This document shows positions 52,471 through 60,483 of a stretch of 64,000 nucleotides of DNA, piece by piece. The DNA comes from JACVRW01 sp963803245 (GTDB taxonomy: Bacteria; Actinomycetota; Thermoleophilia; Solirubrobacterales; Thermoleophilaceae). Below the pieces are notes generated by a model, which did no database searches, was not told where the DNA came from, and saw nothing but the letters and a program-made list of their open reading frames with translations. The stretch lies in NCBI GenBank assembly GCA_963803245.1, contig CAWDLI010000018.1, positions 1-64,000 on the forward strand. The letters are read 5' to 3'. Made by a program: the position numbers and the translations under genes. Position 1 is the first letter of the stretch, and each line of letters opens with the position of its first letter.

Positions 52471-53295
52471 ATGGCCACCATTGCCACGCCCGATGGCACG
52501 GAGATCTTCTACAAGGACTGGGGCTCGGGCCAACCGATCGTTTTCAGTCACGGCTGGCCGCTCTCGGGCGACGACTGGGACACCCAGATGCTGTTCTTCC
52601 TACAGCAGGGCTACCGCGTCATCGCCCATGACCGGCGCGGGCACGGACGCTCCGCGCAGACCGGCGACGGGCACGACATGGACCACTACGCCGACGACCT
52701 GGCCGCGCTGACCGACCATCTGGATCTGAAGGACGCCGTCCACGTCGGGCACTCCACCGGTGGCGGCGAGGTCGTGCACTACATCGCCCGTCACGGTGAG
52801 AGCCGCGTGGCGAAAGCGGTACTGATCAGTGCGGTGCCGCCGCTGATGGTGCAGAGCGACTCCAACCCCGGCGGCCTGCCGAAGAGCGTGTTCGACGACC
52901 TTCAGGCCCAGCTCGCCGCCAACCGCTCAGAGTTCTACCGGGCGCTCCCGTCCGGCCCCTTCTATGGCTTCAACCGGCCCGGCGTGGAATCCTCGGAGGC
53001 GATCATCGCCAACTGGTGGCGCCAGGGAATGATGGGCGGGGCGAAGGCACACTACGACGGCATCGTCGCCTTCTCCCAGACCGATTTCACCGAGGACCTC
53101 AAGAAGATCACGGTGCCGGTCCTGGTGATGCACGGCGACGACGACCAGATCGTTCCCTACGCCGACTCCGCACCCCTGTCCGCGGAGCTCGTACAGAACG
53201 GGACGCTGAAGACGTACGAGGGATTCCCGCACGGCATGCCGACCACCGAGGCCGACACGATCAACGCAGACCTGCTGGCCTTCGTGCGGTCCTGA
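52471..53295 (+). CDS. Alpha/beta hydrolase, non-heme chloroperoxidase-like
   Basis: A 274-residue enzyme. GGAGGC precedes the ATG. Features: IVFSHGWPLSGDDWDTQMLF, HDRRGHGRSAQTGDGHDMDH, the nucleophile serine in AVHVGHSTGGGEVVHYIARH, aspartate in VMHGDDDQIVPYADSAPLSA and histidine in TYEGFPHGMPTTEADTINAD. This is the cofactor-free haloperoxidase/arylesterase family; the physiological reaction is probably ester hydrolysis or perhydrolysis. Confidence 0.93.
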   Translation: MATIATPDGTEIFYKDWGSGQPIVFSHGWPLSGDDWDTQMLFFLQQGYRVIAHDRRGHGRSAQTGDGHDMDHYADDLAALTDHLDLKDAVHVGHSTGGGEVVHYIARHGESRVAKAVLISAVPPLMVQSDSNPGGLPKSVFDDLQAQLAANRSEFYRALPSGPFYGFNRPGVESSEAIIANWWRQGMMGGAKAHYDGIVAFSQTDFTEDLKKITVPVLVMHGDDDQIVPYADSAPLSAELVQNGTLKTYEGFPHGMPTTEADTINADLLAFVRS

Positions 53296-53322
53296 GTGAC
53301 GCCGACGGCCTCTACAAGCCGG

Positions 53323-53499
53323 TCAGTACCAGCGGCCGCGAGCGAACCCGCCGAAGGCAATCAGGCCGATCAAAACGATGACCAGCCCGAGCAGAACGCT
53401 CCAGACGAGCATCACGACGATCCCCACGATGACGAGGATGCCGCCAAGGGATATCCCTCCGATCCCTCCGGCCCCGCCACGACGTTCCGGTGTAGCCAT
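53323..53499 (-). CDS. Small two-helix hydrophobic membrane protein
   Basis: A 58-residue protein with a Gly-rich N-terminus and two adjoining helices (GILVIVGIVVMLVWSVLLG and LVIVLIGLIAFGGFARG). GGAGGAG lies 6 bases upstream of ATG 53499. The role is unknown. The region 53500-53689 upstream shows no recognisable gene. Confidence 0.5.
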   Translation of the reverse strand: MATPERRGGAGGIGGISLGGILVIVGIVVMLVWSVLLGLVIVLIGLIAFGGFARGRWY

Positions 53500-53689
53500 G
53501 CGCTCCTCCTCCCCGGGGCGCACCTGCCGCAAACGCACCCTGTGCAACCACCGTGCGCCTCCGACGAAAGCGACGCGAGACGACGACCAACGACGGATCG
53601 GGCGTTTCCCACACCCGGAGCGGGATTATGGGCCCCGTACCCGCATAGGCAAGCGGAACCCGGCCGGCGCATGTTCCGGACGTAGTGGC

Positions 53690-53839
53690 GCTGTAGTGGC
53701 GTCGTCCGGCTAGCTGCTAACCGGGGCAGGCACTCGATGCCGGCGCCACGCAAGACCGAGCAGAGCAGCTTGGCCTCGGGCTCGCTACGTCGAGGTCGGG
53801 GCTGAAGACGAAGTCGAGGTGTTGACAAGGAACGTTCAT
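53690..53839 (-). pseudogene. Degenerate DUF2007-like small protein
   Basis: ATG 53839 overlaps the stop of the upstream membrane-protein gene (ATGA). The first frame gives MNVPCQHLDFVFSPDLDV, after which a one-base shift leads to SEPEAKLLCSVLRGAGIECL, the characteristic helix of DUF2007 (putative signal-transducing) proteins. The expected glycine-rich loop and C-terminal helix cannot be found in the following sequence, so the 3' part is lost. The 3' limit given is approximate. Confidence 0.4.
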
Positions 53840-54540
53840 GGCGCTCTCACCATCGAGGGACGAGCTCTCGGCCGCACTTCCGCGATGAGGATTCCCACGA
53901 TGAAGACCAGAACGAGAAGCTGATAGGCGACGCTGGACAGTTCGTAGAACCCGGTCTCAGAGCCCCGGTACACGACGTCGATTCCAATCACCACGGAGAG
54001 CGAACCCGCCGCCACGGCCACCGATCCGATCCAGGCGCCAAACCGGCGGCTGACCGCTACAGCGACGCCCAGCAGCACCAGGGTCAGGCCGTTCATGGCG
54101 TAGGAGAAGCCCTGCGCCCCCCAACCCGTCCACAGCACCGTTTCTGCGTTGCCAAAGCGAGCCGCCTCATCGGCGGGCGGTGCGTCGACCCAGGCGTCGA
54201 CCGCCTGCTTGAGTGCAACTCCGTCCACGGCCTGTGCGAGGGCCCAGATAGCCGCGGTCGCCACAGCTCCCGCACCAGCAAGTGCAGCCAGGTGGGGAGC
54301 CTCAGGGCGCAGCGCGCGAGCCAGCACGAACAATCCGGCGAGGCCGAAAAGGATGCCCGCGAACTGGACGAGATGGCCAGCGACCCATGCCCCGCTGTCG
54401 GCGTAGCGAGTGAAGATCGCCTCATGGCCGGCCCCCTCCTTCGATGGGAGGATCGCCAACCTCGCCACCGCGTTCAACACCGCCCCAGTGACCATGAGCA
54501 CAGCGCTTAGGGCGAACTCGCGTGTGAGCCCTGAGGTCAT
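53836..54540 (-). CDS. Polytopic membrane protein of unknown function
   Basis: A 234-residue protein with six predicted helices (for example FALSAVLMVTGAVLNAVARL, VQFAGILFGLAGLFVLARAL, LAALAGAGAVATAAIWALAQ). The loop AVDGVALKQAVDAWVDAPPA recalls DUF4386-like proteins. There is no catalytic signature. The upstream frame 54537-54674 ends across its start codon (45 residues) and may be a tiny coupled gene; otherwise 54541-54790 shows nothing. Confidence 0.7.
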   Translation of the reverse strand: MTSGLTREFALSAVLMVTGAVLNAVARLAILPSKEGAGHEAIFTRYADSGAWVAGHLVQFAGILFGLAGLFVLARALRPEAPHLAALAGAGAVATAAIWALAQAVDGVALKQAVDAWVDAPPADEAARFGNAETVLWTGWGAQGFSYAMNGLTLVLLGVAVAVSRRFGAWIGSVAVAAGSLSVVIGIDVVYRGSETGFYELSSVAYQLLVLVFIVGILIAEVRPRARPSMVRAP

Positions 54541-54790
54541 ATGAGCGACCCCAGCCCCTCAAGCGCAGCCCAGCCGACCACGATCTCGAGCTCGTCGCTG
54601 AGCCTCATCGCGCCCGTCGTACCGCGGCTCTCGCTGGGTGAGCCGGTCCAGACTGCTTCGCTCGGCCCGGCCATCCGGCTCACCCGAACGTGAACGCGTA
54701 CGCCTAGGCGCCAGGCTCGGCGGGGCCGAGCGGCTCGGAGATGAGCCACTCGGTCGCCCCGCCGAGCGAGGGCAATGTGCAAACGGTCAG

Positions 54791-55999
54791 CTACCGGAGT
54801 GTCCGGAGCCCCGTCCGGACCTCTTCCGAGAAAAGCTCCGGCTGCTCCCAGGCGGCGAAGTGCCCGCCCTTGTCGAGCTGGTTGTAATGAATGAGCTTGG
54901 GATAGGCCTCTTCTGCCCACTCCCGCGGCGCCTGATAGAGCTCGTCAGGGAAGACGCTCACCGCTACCGGGATGTCCACGCCCTTCGGGTCGAAGAACCC
55001 GAGCTTGTTTTCCTTGTACAGGCGTCCCGAAGAGACGCCCGTGTTCGTCAACCAGTAGTGGGTGATGTTGTCGAGGACGTCGTCTCGGGTCAGGCCTTCC
55101 TCGGCCTCGTCGACAAAGACGCGATCGATGAGCGCCAAGCTAGTCGCGTCGTGGTCGAGCATCCAGGCGGCCAGGCCGACGGGTGAATCCGCGATCCCGT
55201 ACAGAGCCTGTGGGTGGGTCCCCAGCTCGATTGCGTAGCCCACGTCTGTCGCAAAGAAGTCCGCCAGCTTCTCGAAGAGGCGTGTTTCCTCGTCATTCAG
55301 ACCCGGTGGCGCCGGGCCGCCCGACTGCACCGCCGCTGCGACATCGGGTCGAACAGCACCAGGGAAATTGGTGTGGATGCCGATCAACCCCGGAGGCGCC
55401 TGCGCGCCCATCAGGTCAACGATCTGTCCGCCCCAATCGCCACCCGTGGCGACGTAGCGGTCGTATCCCAGGCGCTTCATCAGCTCCGCCCAGGCACTCG
55501 CGATGTGCTCAGGGCCCCAGCCGGCCTCGGTCGGCTTCCCTGAGAATCCGTAGCCCGGCATCGACGGGATCACGAGATGGAAAGCGTCCGATGCGCTCGC
55601 CCCATTTGCTGTCGGGTTGGCCAGTGGATCGATGATCTTCAGCTGCTCGATGATCGACCCGGGCCATCCGTGCGCAACGAGGAGCGGCAACGCATCCTCA
55701 TGGTCCGAGCGAACGTGAATGAAATGGATGTCCAGGCCGTCGATCTCGGTAATGAAGTGCGGTAGGGCCTTCAGTTGCTCCTCGCACTTTTGCCAGTCGT
55801 ACTCTTCCGCCCAGTAGCGCGCGAGTGCCTGCATCGTCGCGAGCCGCGGGCCCTGCGACGCATCCTCGACGGTCTCCTTTTCTGGGAAGCGCGTGGCCGC
55901 GATGCGGGCACGCAGGTCATCGAGATCCGCCTTGGGGGTCTCGATCGTGAACGGACGGATCGCTGTGGCGTCCGCTGACTCTTCGGTCACGACAGACAT
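54791..55999 (-). CDS. Epoxide hydrolase (alpha/beta, EHN N-terminal domain)
   Basis: A 402-residue enzyme. The N-terminal EHN domain contains IRPFTIETPKADLDDLRARI and TRFPEKE; the catalytic domain has LLVAHGWPGSIIEQLKIIDP, the nucleophilic aspartate in YVATGGDWGGQIVDLMGAQA, tyrosine-rich lid, and the final histidine in LDKGGHFAAWEQPELFSEEV. It opens epoxides to diols through an ester intermediate. Its length matches soluble bacterial/juvenile hormone-type enzymes. Upstream 56000-56246 contains no gene. Confidence 0.93.
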   Translation of the reverse strand: MSVVTEESADATAIRPFTIETPKADLDDLRARIAATRFPEKETVEDASQGPRLATMQALARYWAEEYDWQKCEEQLKALPHFITEIDGLDIHFIHVRSDHEDALPLLVAHGWPGSIIEQLKIIDPLANPTANGASASDAFHLVIPSMPGYGFSGKPTEAGWGPEHIASAWAELMKRLGYDRYVATGGDWGGQIVDLMGAQAPPGLIGIHTNFPGAVRPDVAAAVQSGGPAPPGLNDEETRLFEKLADFFATDVGYAIELGTHPQALYGIADSPVGLAAWMLDHDATSLALIDRVFVDEAEEGLTRDDVLDNITHYWLTNTGVSSGRLYKENKLGFFDPKGVDIPVAVSVFPDELYQAPREWAEEAYPKLIHYNQLDKGGHFAAWEQPELFSEEVRTGLRTLR

Positions 56000-56246
56000 G
56001 TGGGGCTCCTGACTTTGGTAGCCATGGCGCAGACCGTTCCGGTCGCTACGCCAATACACCGACCGAGTGCCGGAGCCGGAGTCCCGCTCGCCGGGGGCCG
56101 AGGCAAAGCGGACATCGACCGTAACACCCAGCGAAACGCAGCCGCCAGTCGGCGGCCTCCTGAAGAAGCCGCAAATAGCGGGGTATCGAGGACGCAAACA
56201 GCAGAGATGTTCAGTGAGCCCGAGCCCGACGAAGTGGACGTTGAGG

Positions 56247-56293
56247 TGCCCCCGGCAGGACTCGAACCTGCGACCCGCTGCTTAGAAGGCAGC
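56247..56293 (-). repeat. Truncated tRNA-Arg copy, 47-bp direct repeat (att-like)
   Basis: Bases 56247-56293 are identical to 58369-58415, the 3' part of the intact tRNA-Arg(TCT) from the discriminator base through the T-arm, variable loop and anticodon loop. The 5' half of the tRNA is missing and the flanking bases differ on both sides. This is the footprint expected of site-specific integration into a tRNA 3' end. Confidence 0.85.
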
Positions 56294-56441
56294 GCCGCCC
56301 GTAACGACTCCTGACGACGCCGGGCGACAAACCCGCATTCCAGACACAAGAGTGACGCTGCGGTAGGCGCCCGCCCCGGTCGCTGAGCCGATCCCGCCAG
56401 GCCCGTTGGGCAACTGGGGGGCCAACCCAGGGGCCGGCGGG

Positions 56442-56843
56442 CTACTCCGACAGCCCCGCGGCTGCGAGGGCCTCGGCCTTGTCGCGAAAGCCATCTATCC
56501 GCACGATGAGGGCATCGCGGAATGTGTAGACGGTGATGATCTCGAAGTCGAGCTCGAGGCCGTCTCTTCCGCTCACGTGCCACCGCTCGAACGCGACCAG
56601 CCTCTCTCCCGGAGCCTCGCGGACGTCCGTCAGCTCGAACGCAAGCGTCTCCCATGCCTCACTTATCTGCTCCCAGAATCCCCTGAGCTCGACACGACCG
56701 CGGACGAGCGTGTCGACATCGATGCCCTCCACCGCCGGGCGCAGCTCGACGTCTTCGGCGACGCCCTGGATGGCGCGGTCGAAGTCGCGGCGACCGAACG
56801 CCTCGGTGAGACGCCGGAGCCTGTCGAGGTTCTCCTGCGACAT
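56442..56843 (-). CDS. SnoaL-like (NTF2-fold) protein
   Basis: A 133-residue single-domain protein: LTEAFGRRDFDRAIQGVAED, ELRPAVEGIDVDTLVRGRVE, FEITTV-like strands and DGFRDKAEALAAAGLSE at the end. ATG 56843 is used; GTG 56846 is adjacent. It follows a second SnoaL gene with a 3-base gap and the two share an almost identical 3' end, so they are duplicates. The function may be ligand binding or isomerisation. Confidence 0.85.
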   Translation of the reverse strand: MSQENLDRLRRLTEAFGRRDFDRAIQGVAEDVELRPAVEGIDVDTLVRGRVELRGFWEQISEAWETLAFELTDVREAPGERLVAFERWHVSGRDGLELDFEIITVYTFRDALIVRIDGFRDKAEALAAAGLSE

Positions 56844-56846
56844 CAC

Positions 56847-57233
56847 CTACTCCGACAGCCCCACGGCTGCGAGGGCCTGTTCGAAGTCGGGGAAGGCACG
56901 AAACCTCACGATCATGCCGTCGCTCACTGTCCACAGCTGTCCGAAGTCGAAGTTGACCGCTGCGCCGCTCCCCCGGCCCGTGCCGGACTGGTGGACGCGA
57001 ACCACAACTTCTCCGCCCCCGGCATCGACGATCCTGTCGATCCCGAATTCGAAGTCGTCCCACGTACCTGCCCAGCCGCGCCAGAACTCCCGCACGCCCG
57101 CATGGCCGCGGTAGACCCGGCCGTCAGGTGTCAGCTGCGACATGTCCCACTCGATGTCCGAGTCGCAGACGGAGAAGAACGTTTCTGCGTCGGTGAACAC
57201 CCTGACGATCACGTCCACATCGTCTTGCGACAT
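56847..57233 (-). CDS. SnoaL-like (NTF2-fold) protein
   Basis: A 128-residue paralogue of the next gene: VIVRVFTDAETFFSVCDSDI, EWDMSQLTPDGRVYRGHAGV, REFWRGWAGTWDDFEFGIDR and the end FRAFPDFEQALAAVGLSE. The start is ATG 57233. Both copies terminate with a nearly identical stretch of DNA (about 32 bases with one difference). The substrate is unknown. Confidence 0.85.
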   Translation of the reverse strand: MSQDDVDVIVRVFTDAETFFSVCDSDIEWDMSQLTPDGRVYRGHAGVREFWRGWAGTWDDFEFGIDRIVDAGGGEVVVRVHQSGTGRGSGAAVNFDFGQLWTVSDGMIVRFRAFPDFEQALAAVGLSE

Positions 57234-57762
57234 CGCCCGCCGAGTATCCCTCTTCGGCGTGGTCGTCCGCCAGAGGGGGGCCAGTTGACGACGAACCGGG
57301 CTCTCGGCGTACACGACCCTGGGCAGCGGAACGCGGGCCCACGGCAGCCCGCTGAGGAGCTTGCCGCGTTCCCGCATTCCTGGGATACCCGGCCGGGCGA
57401 ACCTAATGCCCTAAAGGCCCGGTCCCTAGGTCGGCCTATTCCCGAGATAGTTGCGCTGAAAACGGGCGTAGCGGGTGGGAGTCCACCAGCGGGGGCCAGG
57501 CCGATGAGACTCCGACGCAGTCGCCCGTTTGCTGGGGGCCGCTGCTTGCCGATCCTCCCCAAACAGGGGAAGGGCGCAACGAGACAGGGGAGTCTCGACA
57601 GGGCGGTCTCTGTTGGCGTAGCGGTCTTAGCGCTACCCTCGCTGAGCCGGGCGTCGGCGGACCTTGGGACTTTCCGAGAACCTCTTCACAGAGCTTTCGG
57701 TACCGCGGGATTCGAGAGGCTCTCAGCGTTACGGAGGACTCGGCTCCGTCCCGCCCGGCGCT
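57234..57762. other. Long non-coding stretch within the tRNA-Arg island
   Basis: About 530 bases with no frame showing family resemblance or normal codon bias. Several short inverted repeats are present, for example CCCGGCCGGG-like near 57388 and TAGCG..CGCTA near 57617-57634. It may hold the promoter of the SnoaL genes and remains of deleted genes. Confidence 0.4.
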
Positions 57763-58146
57763 TTACCGCTCTGTCGTCTCCAGGTCGGGCTCGAAGGCGC
57801 TCATGTCGGTGCGCTCCTCGGCGAGCAGGAACACCTCGACCGACACGTCCTGCTCGAGGTCTGTCTCGCTCAGGAAGGACCTGACCCGGCGGCCGGTGGC
57901 CTGCTCGATGACCGACACGAACTCGTCGCGCATGGCTTGTTGGAAGCGGCGGCGAATGTCCTGGATGCCCTGGGACTCGCCGCGTTCGATCAGCGTCCTC
58001 TCGGCCGGCGTGAACGTTTCCTCGAGCACGACGACGACCAAGTCGTCCTGGAAGTAGGTCTTTGCCTTGGTAGGGCCGCGCCCGTAGTACTGCGCCTGAA
58101 GCTCCCCAATCTGGCGGGCAATCGTCGCCCGGACCTCACCAACCAT
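57763..58146 (-). CDS. MpsC/DUF2294-family protein
   Basis: A 127-residue protein beginning MVGEVRATIARQIGELQAQY with a GAGGAGG site 5 bases upstream. Diagnostic segments are YYGRGPTKAKTYFQDDLVVV, VLEETFTPAERTLIERGESQ, IRRRFQQAMRDEFVSVIEQA and TGRRVRSFLSETDLEQDVSV. This family includes MpsC, linked to bicarbonate/membrane-potential systems in staphylococci; the biochemical role of stand-alone members is unclear. No MpsA or MpsB partner is nearby. Confidence 0.88.
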   Translation of the reverse strand: MVGEVRATIARQIGELQAQYYGRGPTKAKTYFQDDLVVVVLEETFTPAERTLIERGESQGIQDIRRRFQQAMRDEFVSVIEQATGRRVRSFLSETDLEQDVSVEVFLLAEERTDMSAFEPDLETTER

Positions 58147-58368
58147 CTCGCCTCCTCTCGCCAGGTGGTACGCGTGAGCAGCTGCTGCGGATCTTGCCAT
58201 CGCCCCGGCCCTCCAGCAACCCGATGGGACACCGGCCGACCCGACCTTTAGGCGGTGTCCCACTTGCCGTGGGGGTGTCCCAAGCCGTGGGCGATCCTCG
58301 AGGCGACCACCCCGGCAGGGACCAGCCTGTCCCTGACAATGCGCGAGCTGCTTGCGTATCCCCGTGCA

Positions 58369-58442
58369 TGCCCCCGGCAGGACTCGAACCTGCGACCCGC
58401 TGCTTAGAAGGCAGCCGCTCTATCCAGCTGAGCTACGGGGGC
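58369..58442 (-). tRNA. tRNA-Arg (anticodon TCT)
   Basis: A full cloverleaf on the minus strand: acceptor GCCCCCG/CGGGGGC, D-arm GCTCAGCTGGATAGAGC, anticodon loop CTTCTAA, T-arm GCAGGTTCGAGTCCTGC, discriminator A. No encoded CCA. It reads AGA codons (rare in high-GC genomes), and its 3' part is duplicated at 56247. Confidence 0.96.
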
Positions 58443-58491
58443 CTGTGGGAAGGGTACGGCGGCGACCCGGCATCTCCTATGCTCGGGCGCC

Positions 58492-59031
58492 TTGCCCGAG
58501 GAAGCGCCGATGCGCCGCACGGATGAGGGGCTCGTGCCCGAGACGGACGGCTGGTTCGTCCTCAACGCGGCCGAGGCGCGCTGGTTCGACGACGGCCCGT
58601 TCGGCCACTTCACGCCGTTCGCGGGAGACGTGCGCTTCCCGCGTGCCGGCATCAGCATCGCCGTGCTCCAGCCCGGGCAGCCGAACTGCCTCTACCACCG
58701 CGAGGAGGACGAGCAGGAGGACTTCCTGGTGCTCTCGGGCGAGTGCCTGCTGCTCGTCGAGGGCGAGGAGCGTCCGCTCAGGGCATGGGACTTCGTGCAC
58801 TGCCCTCCCGGCACGGAGCACGTGTTCGTGGGCGCGGGCGACGGGCCGTGCGTGCTGCTGCTCGTGGGCACGCGCACCCCGGGCGCCAAGATCGTCTATC
58901 CGCGCTCGGAGCTGGCGGACCGTCACGGCGCCGGGGTGGACGAGGAGACCGGTTCGGCCGAGAAGGCGTACGAAGCCTTCCCGGAGACGAAGCCCACCCA
59001 TTACCGCAGGGGCTGGTTGCCGGGGGCTTAG
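58492..59031 (+). CDS. Cupin-domain protein
   Basis: A 179-residue protein (TTG 58492; ATG 58510 is an alternative). The single cupin barrel holds CLYHREEDEQEDFLVLSGEC and RAWDFVHCPPGTEHVFVGAG, which contain the metal-binding His/Glu positions, though the first motif has one histidine only. The C-terminal tail AYEAFPETKPTHYRRGWLPG is typical of a conserved actinobacterial cupin group. The catalytic role is unknown. Confidence 0.88.
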   Translation: MPEEAPMRRTDEGLVPETDGWFVLNAAEARWFDDGPFGHFTPFAGDVRFPRAGISIAVLQPGQPNCLYHREEDEQEDFLVLSGECLLLVEGEERPLRAWDFVHCPPGTEHVFVGAGDGPCVLLLVGTRTPGAKIVYPRSELADRHGAGVDEETGSAEKAYEAFPETKPTHYRRGWLPGA

Positions 59032-59075
59032 CCGGGAGCGCGCGGCTCGGCCGCGTGCGTACGGTTGTCTTCCAG

Positions 59076-59149
59076 TCGGGGCGGCCGGATTTGAACCGGC
59101 GATCTCCTCTCCCCAAAAGAGGCGCGGTACCAGGCTTCGCTACGCCCCG
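59076..59149 (-). tRNA. tRNA-Pro (anticodon TGG)
   Basis: On the minus strand: acceptor CGGGGCG/CGCCCCG with the C1-G72 pair typical of bacterial tRNA-Pro, anticodon stem CCTCT/AGAGG around the loop TTTGGGG (anticodon TGG), T-arm CGCCGGTTCAAATCCGGC, discriminator A. Confidence 0.95.
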
Positions 59150-59192
59150 TCGGCGCGAGTTTAGACGCGCCGACGGGGGTAGCTCCTATGCA

Positions 59193-60383
59193 CTATGTCC
59201 CTACAGGGTCCGCGGGCCGCGTCGACCACGCCGGCTTGGCATCGACCGCCGGATCGCTGGTGAGGTTCGCGGGGCTGCCGCCATCCGCGTCCATCACGTA
59301 GATCTCCGAGTTCCCGTCGCGGCCCGTGCCGAACGCGATGGACGCGCCGTCCGGCGACCAGGCGGGCTCGTTGTCGAACCCGGAGTCGTTCGTGAGGTTC
59401 GTCGGGTTGGCTCCGTCGGTGTCCATGACGAACACCTCGAGATCGCCCGTGCGGAACGACGCGAACGCGATCTGCTGGCCGTCCGGCGACCATGACGCCT
59501 CGCCGTCGAACGTGTCACTCGTGGTCAGGCGCGTCAGGTTGGCTCCGTCGGCGTCCATGACGTAGATCTCGGCGTTGCCGTCGCGGTCCGAGGTGAACGC
59601 GATCCGCCGGCCGTCGGGCGACCAGGTGGGCTCGCCGTCGAACGCCAGGTTGTCCGTCAGGGGCGTCGCGTTCTCGCCGTCGGCGTCGACCACGACGACC
59701 TCGGCATTGGGGCCCTGACCGGACGTGTAGGCGATCTTGGTGCCGTCCGGCGACCAGGCGGCGCCATCGTCCACGGCAGCGTCATTGGTGAGGTTCGTCT
59801 GGTCGGACCCGTCGGCATTCATCACCCAGAGGTCCGGGTTGCCGCTGCGGAACGAGGTGAAGGCGACCTGAGTGGAGTCGGCCGACCACGCGGCCGAGTC
59901 GTCGAACGCGGCGTTGCCGGTCAGGTTGTCCGCGCCACCGCCGCCCACCACGATCGAGTGGACGTCGGAGTTGCCGTCACGGTCGGAGCTGAAGGCGATC
60001 GCAGCGGTACCGGGGTCAGCCGAGGTCGTGAACGTGCGATCCGTCTGGCAGTTCACCCGGTTCGGGGTCTCCTCCTCGTCGGACACGCAGAGCTGGAAGT
60101 GGTACGTCGTGTCGGGAGTGAGGCCCGAGATGGCCTCCGACACGGGGTGCGGGTCGAGGTCGCTGATCGGGATCGTGCGCGGCGGCGTCTGGATGCCGTA
60201 CGTCGTGTCCACGTCGTACTTCCAGAAGTACGTGGCGTCGCCTGAGAAGTTGGAGTAGATGTCGCCGTTCAGCGTCGCTCCGGTGTCGCTGATGTAGGTG
60301 GTCGGTTTGGGATCACCGGCTGAACAAGCCGACAGGAAGCCGACCGCGAGCAGGACGGGCAGGGCGATGAGAAGGCGCTTCAA
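59193..60383 (-). CDS. TolB-like beta-propeller lipoprotein
   Basis: A 396-residue exported protein from TTG 60383 (GGGAG upstream). The lipobox is LLAVGFLSACSAGD. A fibronectin-like region (about residues 25-120, ISGLTPDTTYHFQLCVSDEE) precedes six PD40 repeats of about 42 residues, each with the WSPDG-x-x-IAF core and an EIYVMDADG-type strand (for example RIAFTSDRDGNAEIYVMDAD). It is a surface scaffold, probably binding protein or glycan. Its promoter is shared with the divergent DUF1015 gene. Confidence 0.88.
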   Translation of the reverse strand: MKRLLIALPVLLAVGFLSACSAGDPKPTTYISDTGATLNGDIYSNFSGDATYFWKYDVDTTYGIQTPPRTIPISDLDPHPVSEAISGLTPDTTYHFQLCVSDEEETPNRVNCQTDRTFTTSADPGTAAIAFSSDRDGNSDVHSIVVGGGGADNLTGNAAFDDSAAWSADSTQVAFTSFRSGNPDLWVMNADGSDQTNLTNDAAVDDGAAWSPDGTKIAYTSGQGPNAEVVVVDADGENATPLTDNLAFDGEPTWSPDGRRIAFTSDRDGNAEIYVMDADGANLTRLTTSDTFDGEASWSPDGQQIAFASFRTGDLEVFVMDTDGANPTNLTNDSGFDNEPAWSPDGASIAFGTGRDGNSEIYVMDADGGSPANLTSDPAVDAKPAWSTRPADPVGT

Positions 60384-60483
60384 CGAGGACTCCCAACGGT
60401 AGGGGCGGCACTCAGGAAGACGCGATCTTCTCAGGACTTTTTGCGCAATGCAACCCTGCGCGCTCGCTAGGGTTGCCGCCTCC

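Larger units (their letters stand above)
56247..58415. mobile_element. Small island bracketed by tRNA-Arg repeats
   Basis: The 2.1-kb segment between the two 47-bp repeats carries two SnoaL-like genes and an MpsC-type gene, plus long non-coding stretches, and no recombinase. The polarity fits insertion at the tRNA 3' end: the intact tRNA lies at the right and the displaced 3' fragment at the far left. It may be the remnant of a larger element whose integrase has been deleted, or a cassette moved in trans. Confidence 0.6.

Noticed and set aside
54537..54674. 45-residue frame ending across the start of the membrane-protein gene
   Set aside because: ATG-TGA overlap is suggestive, but there is no ribosome site or recognisable motif; mentioned only in the neighbour's entry.
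56000..56314. Plus-strand frame ending PPAGLEPATRCLEGS, also seen at 58194-58526
   Set aside because: This peptide is a translation of the antisense tRNA-Arg sequence, a common false gene call.
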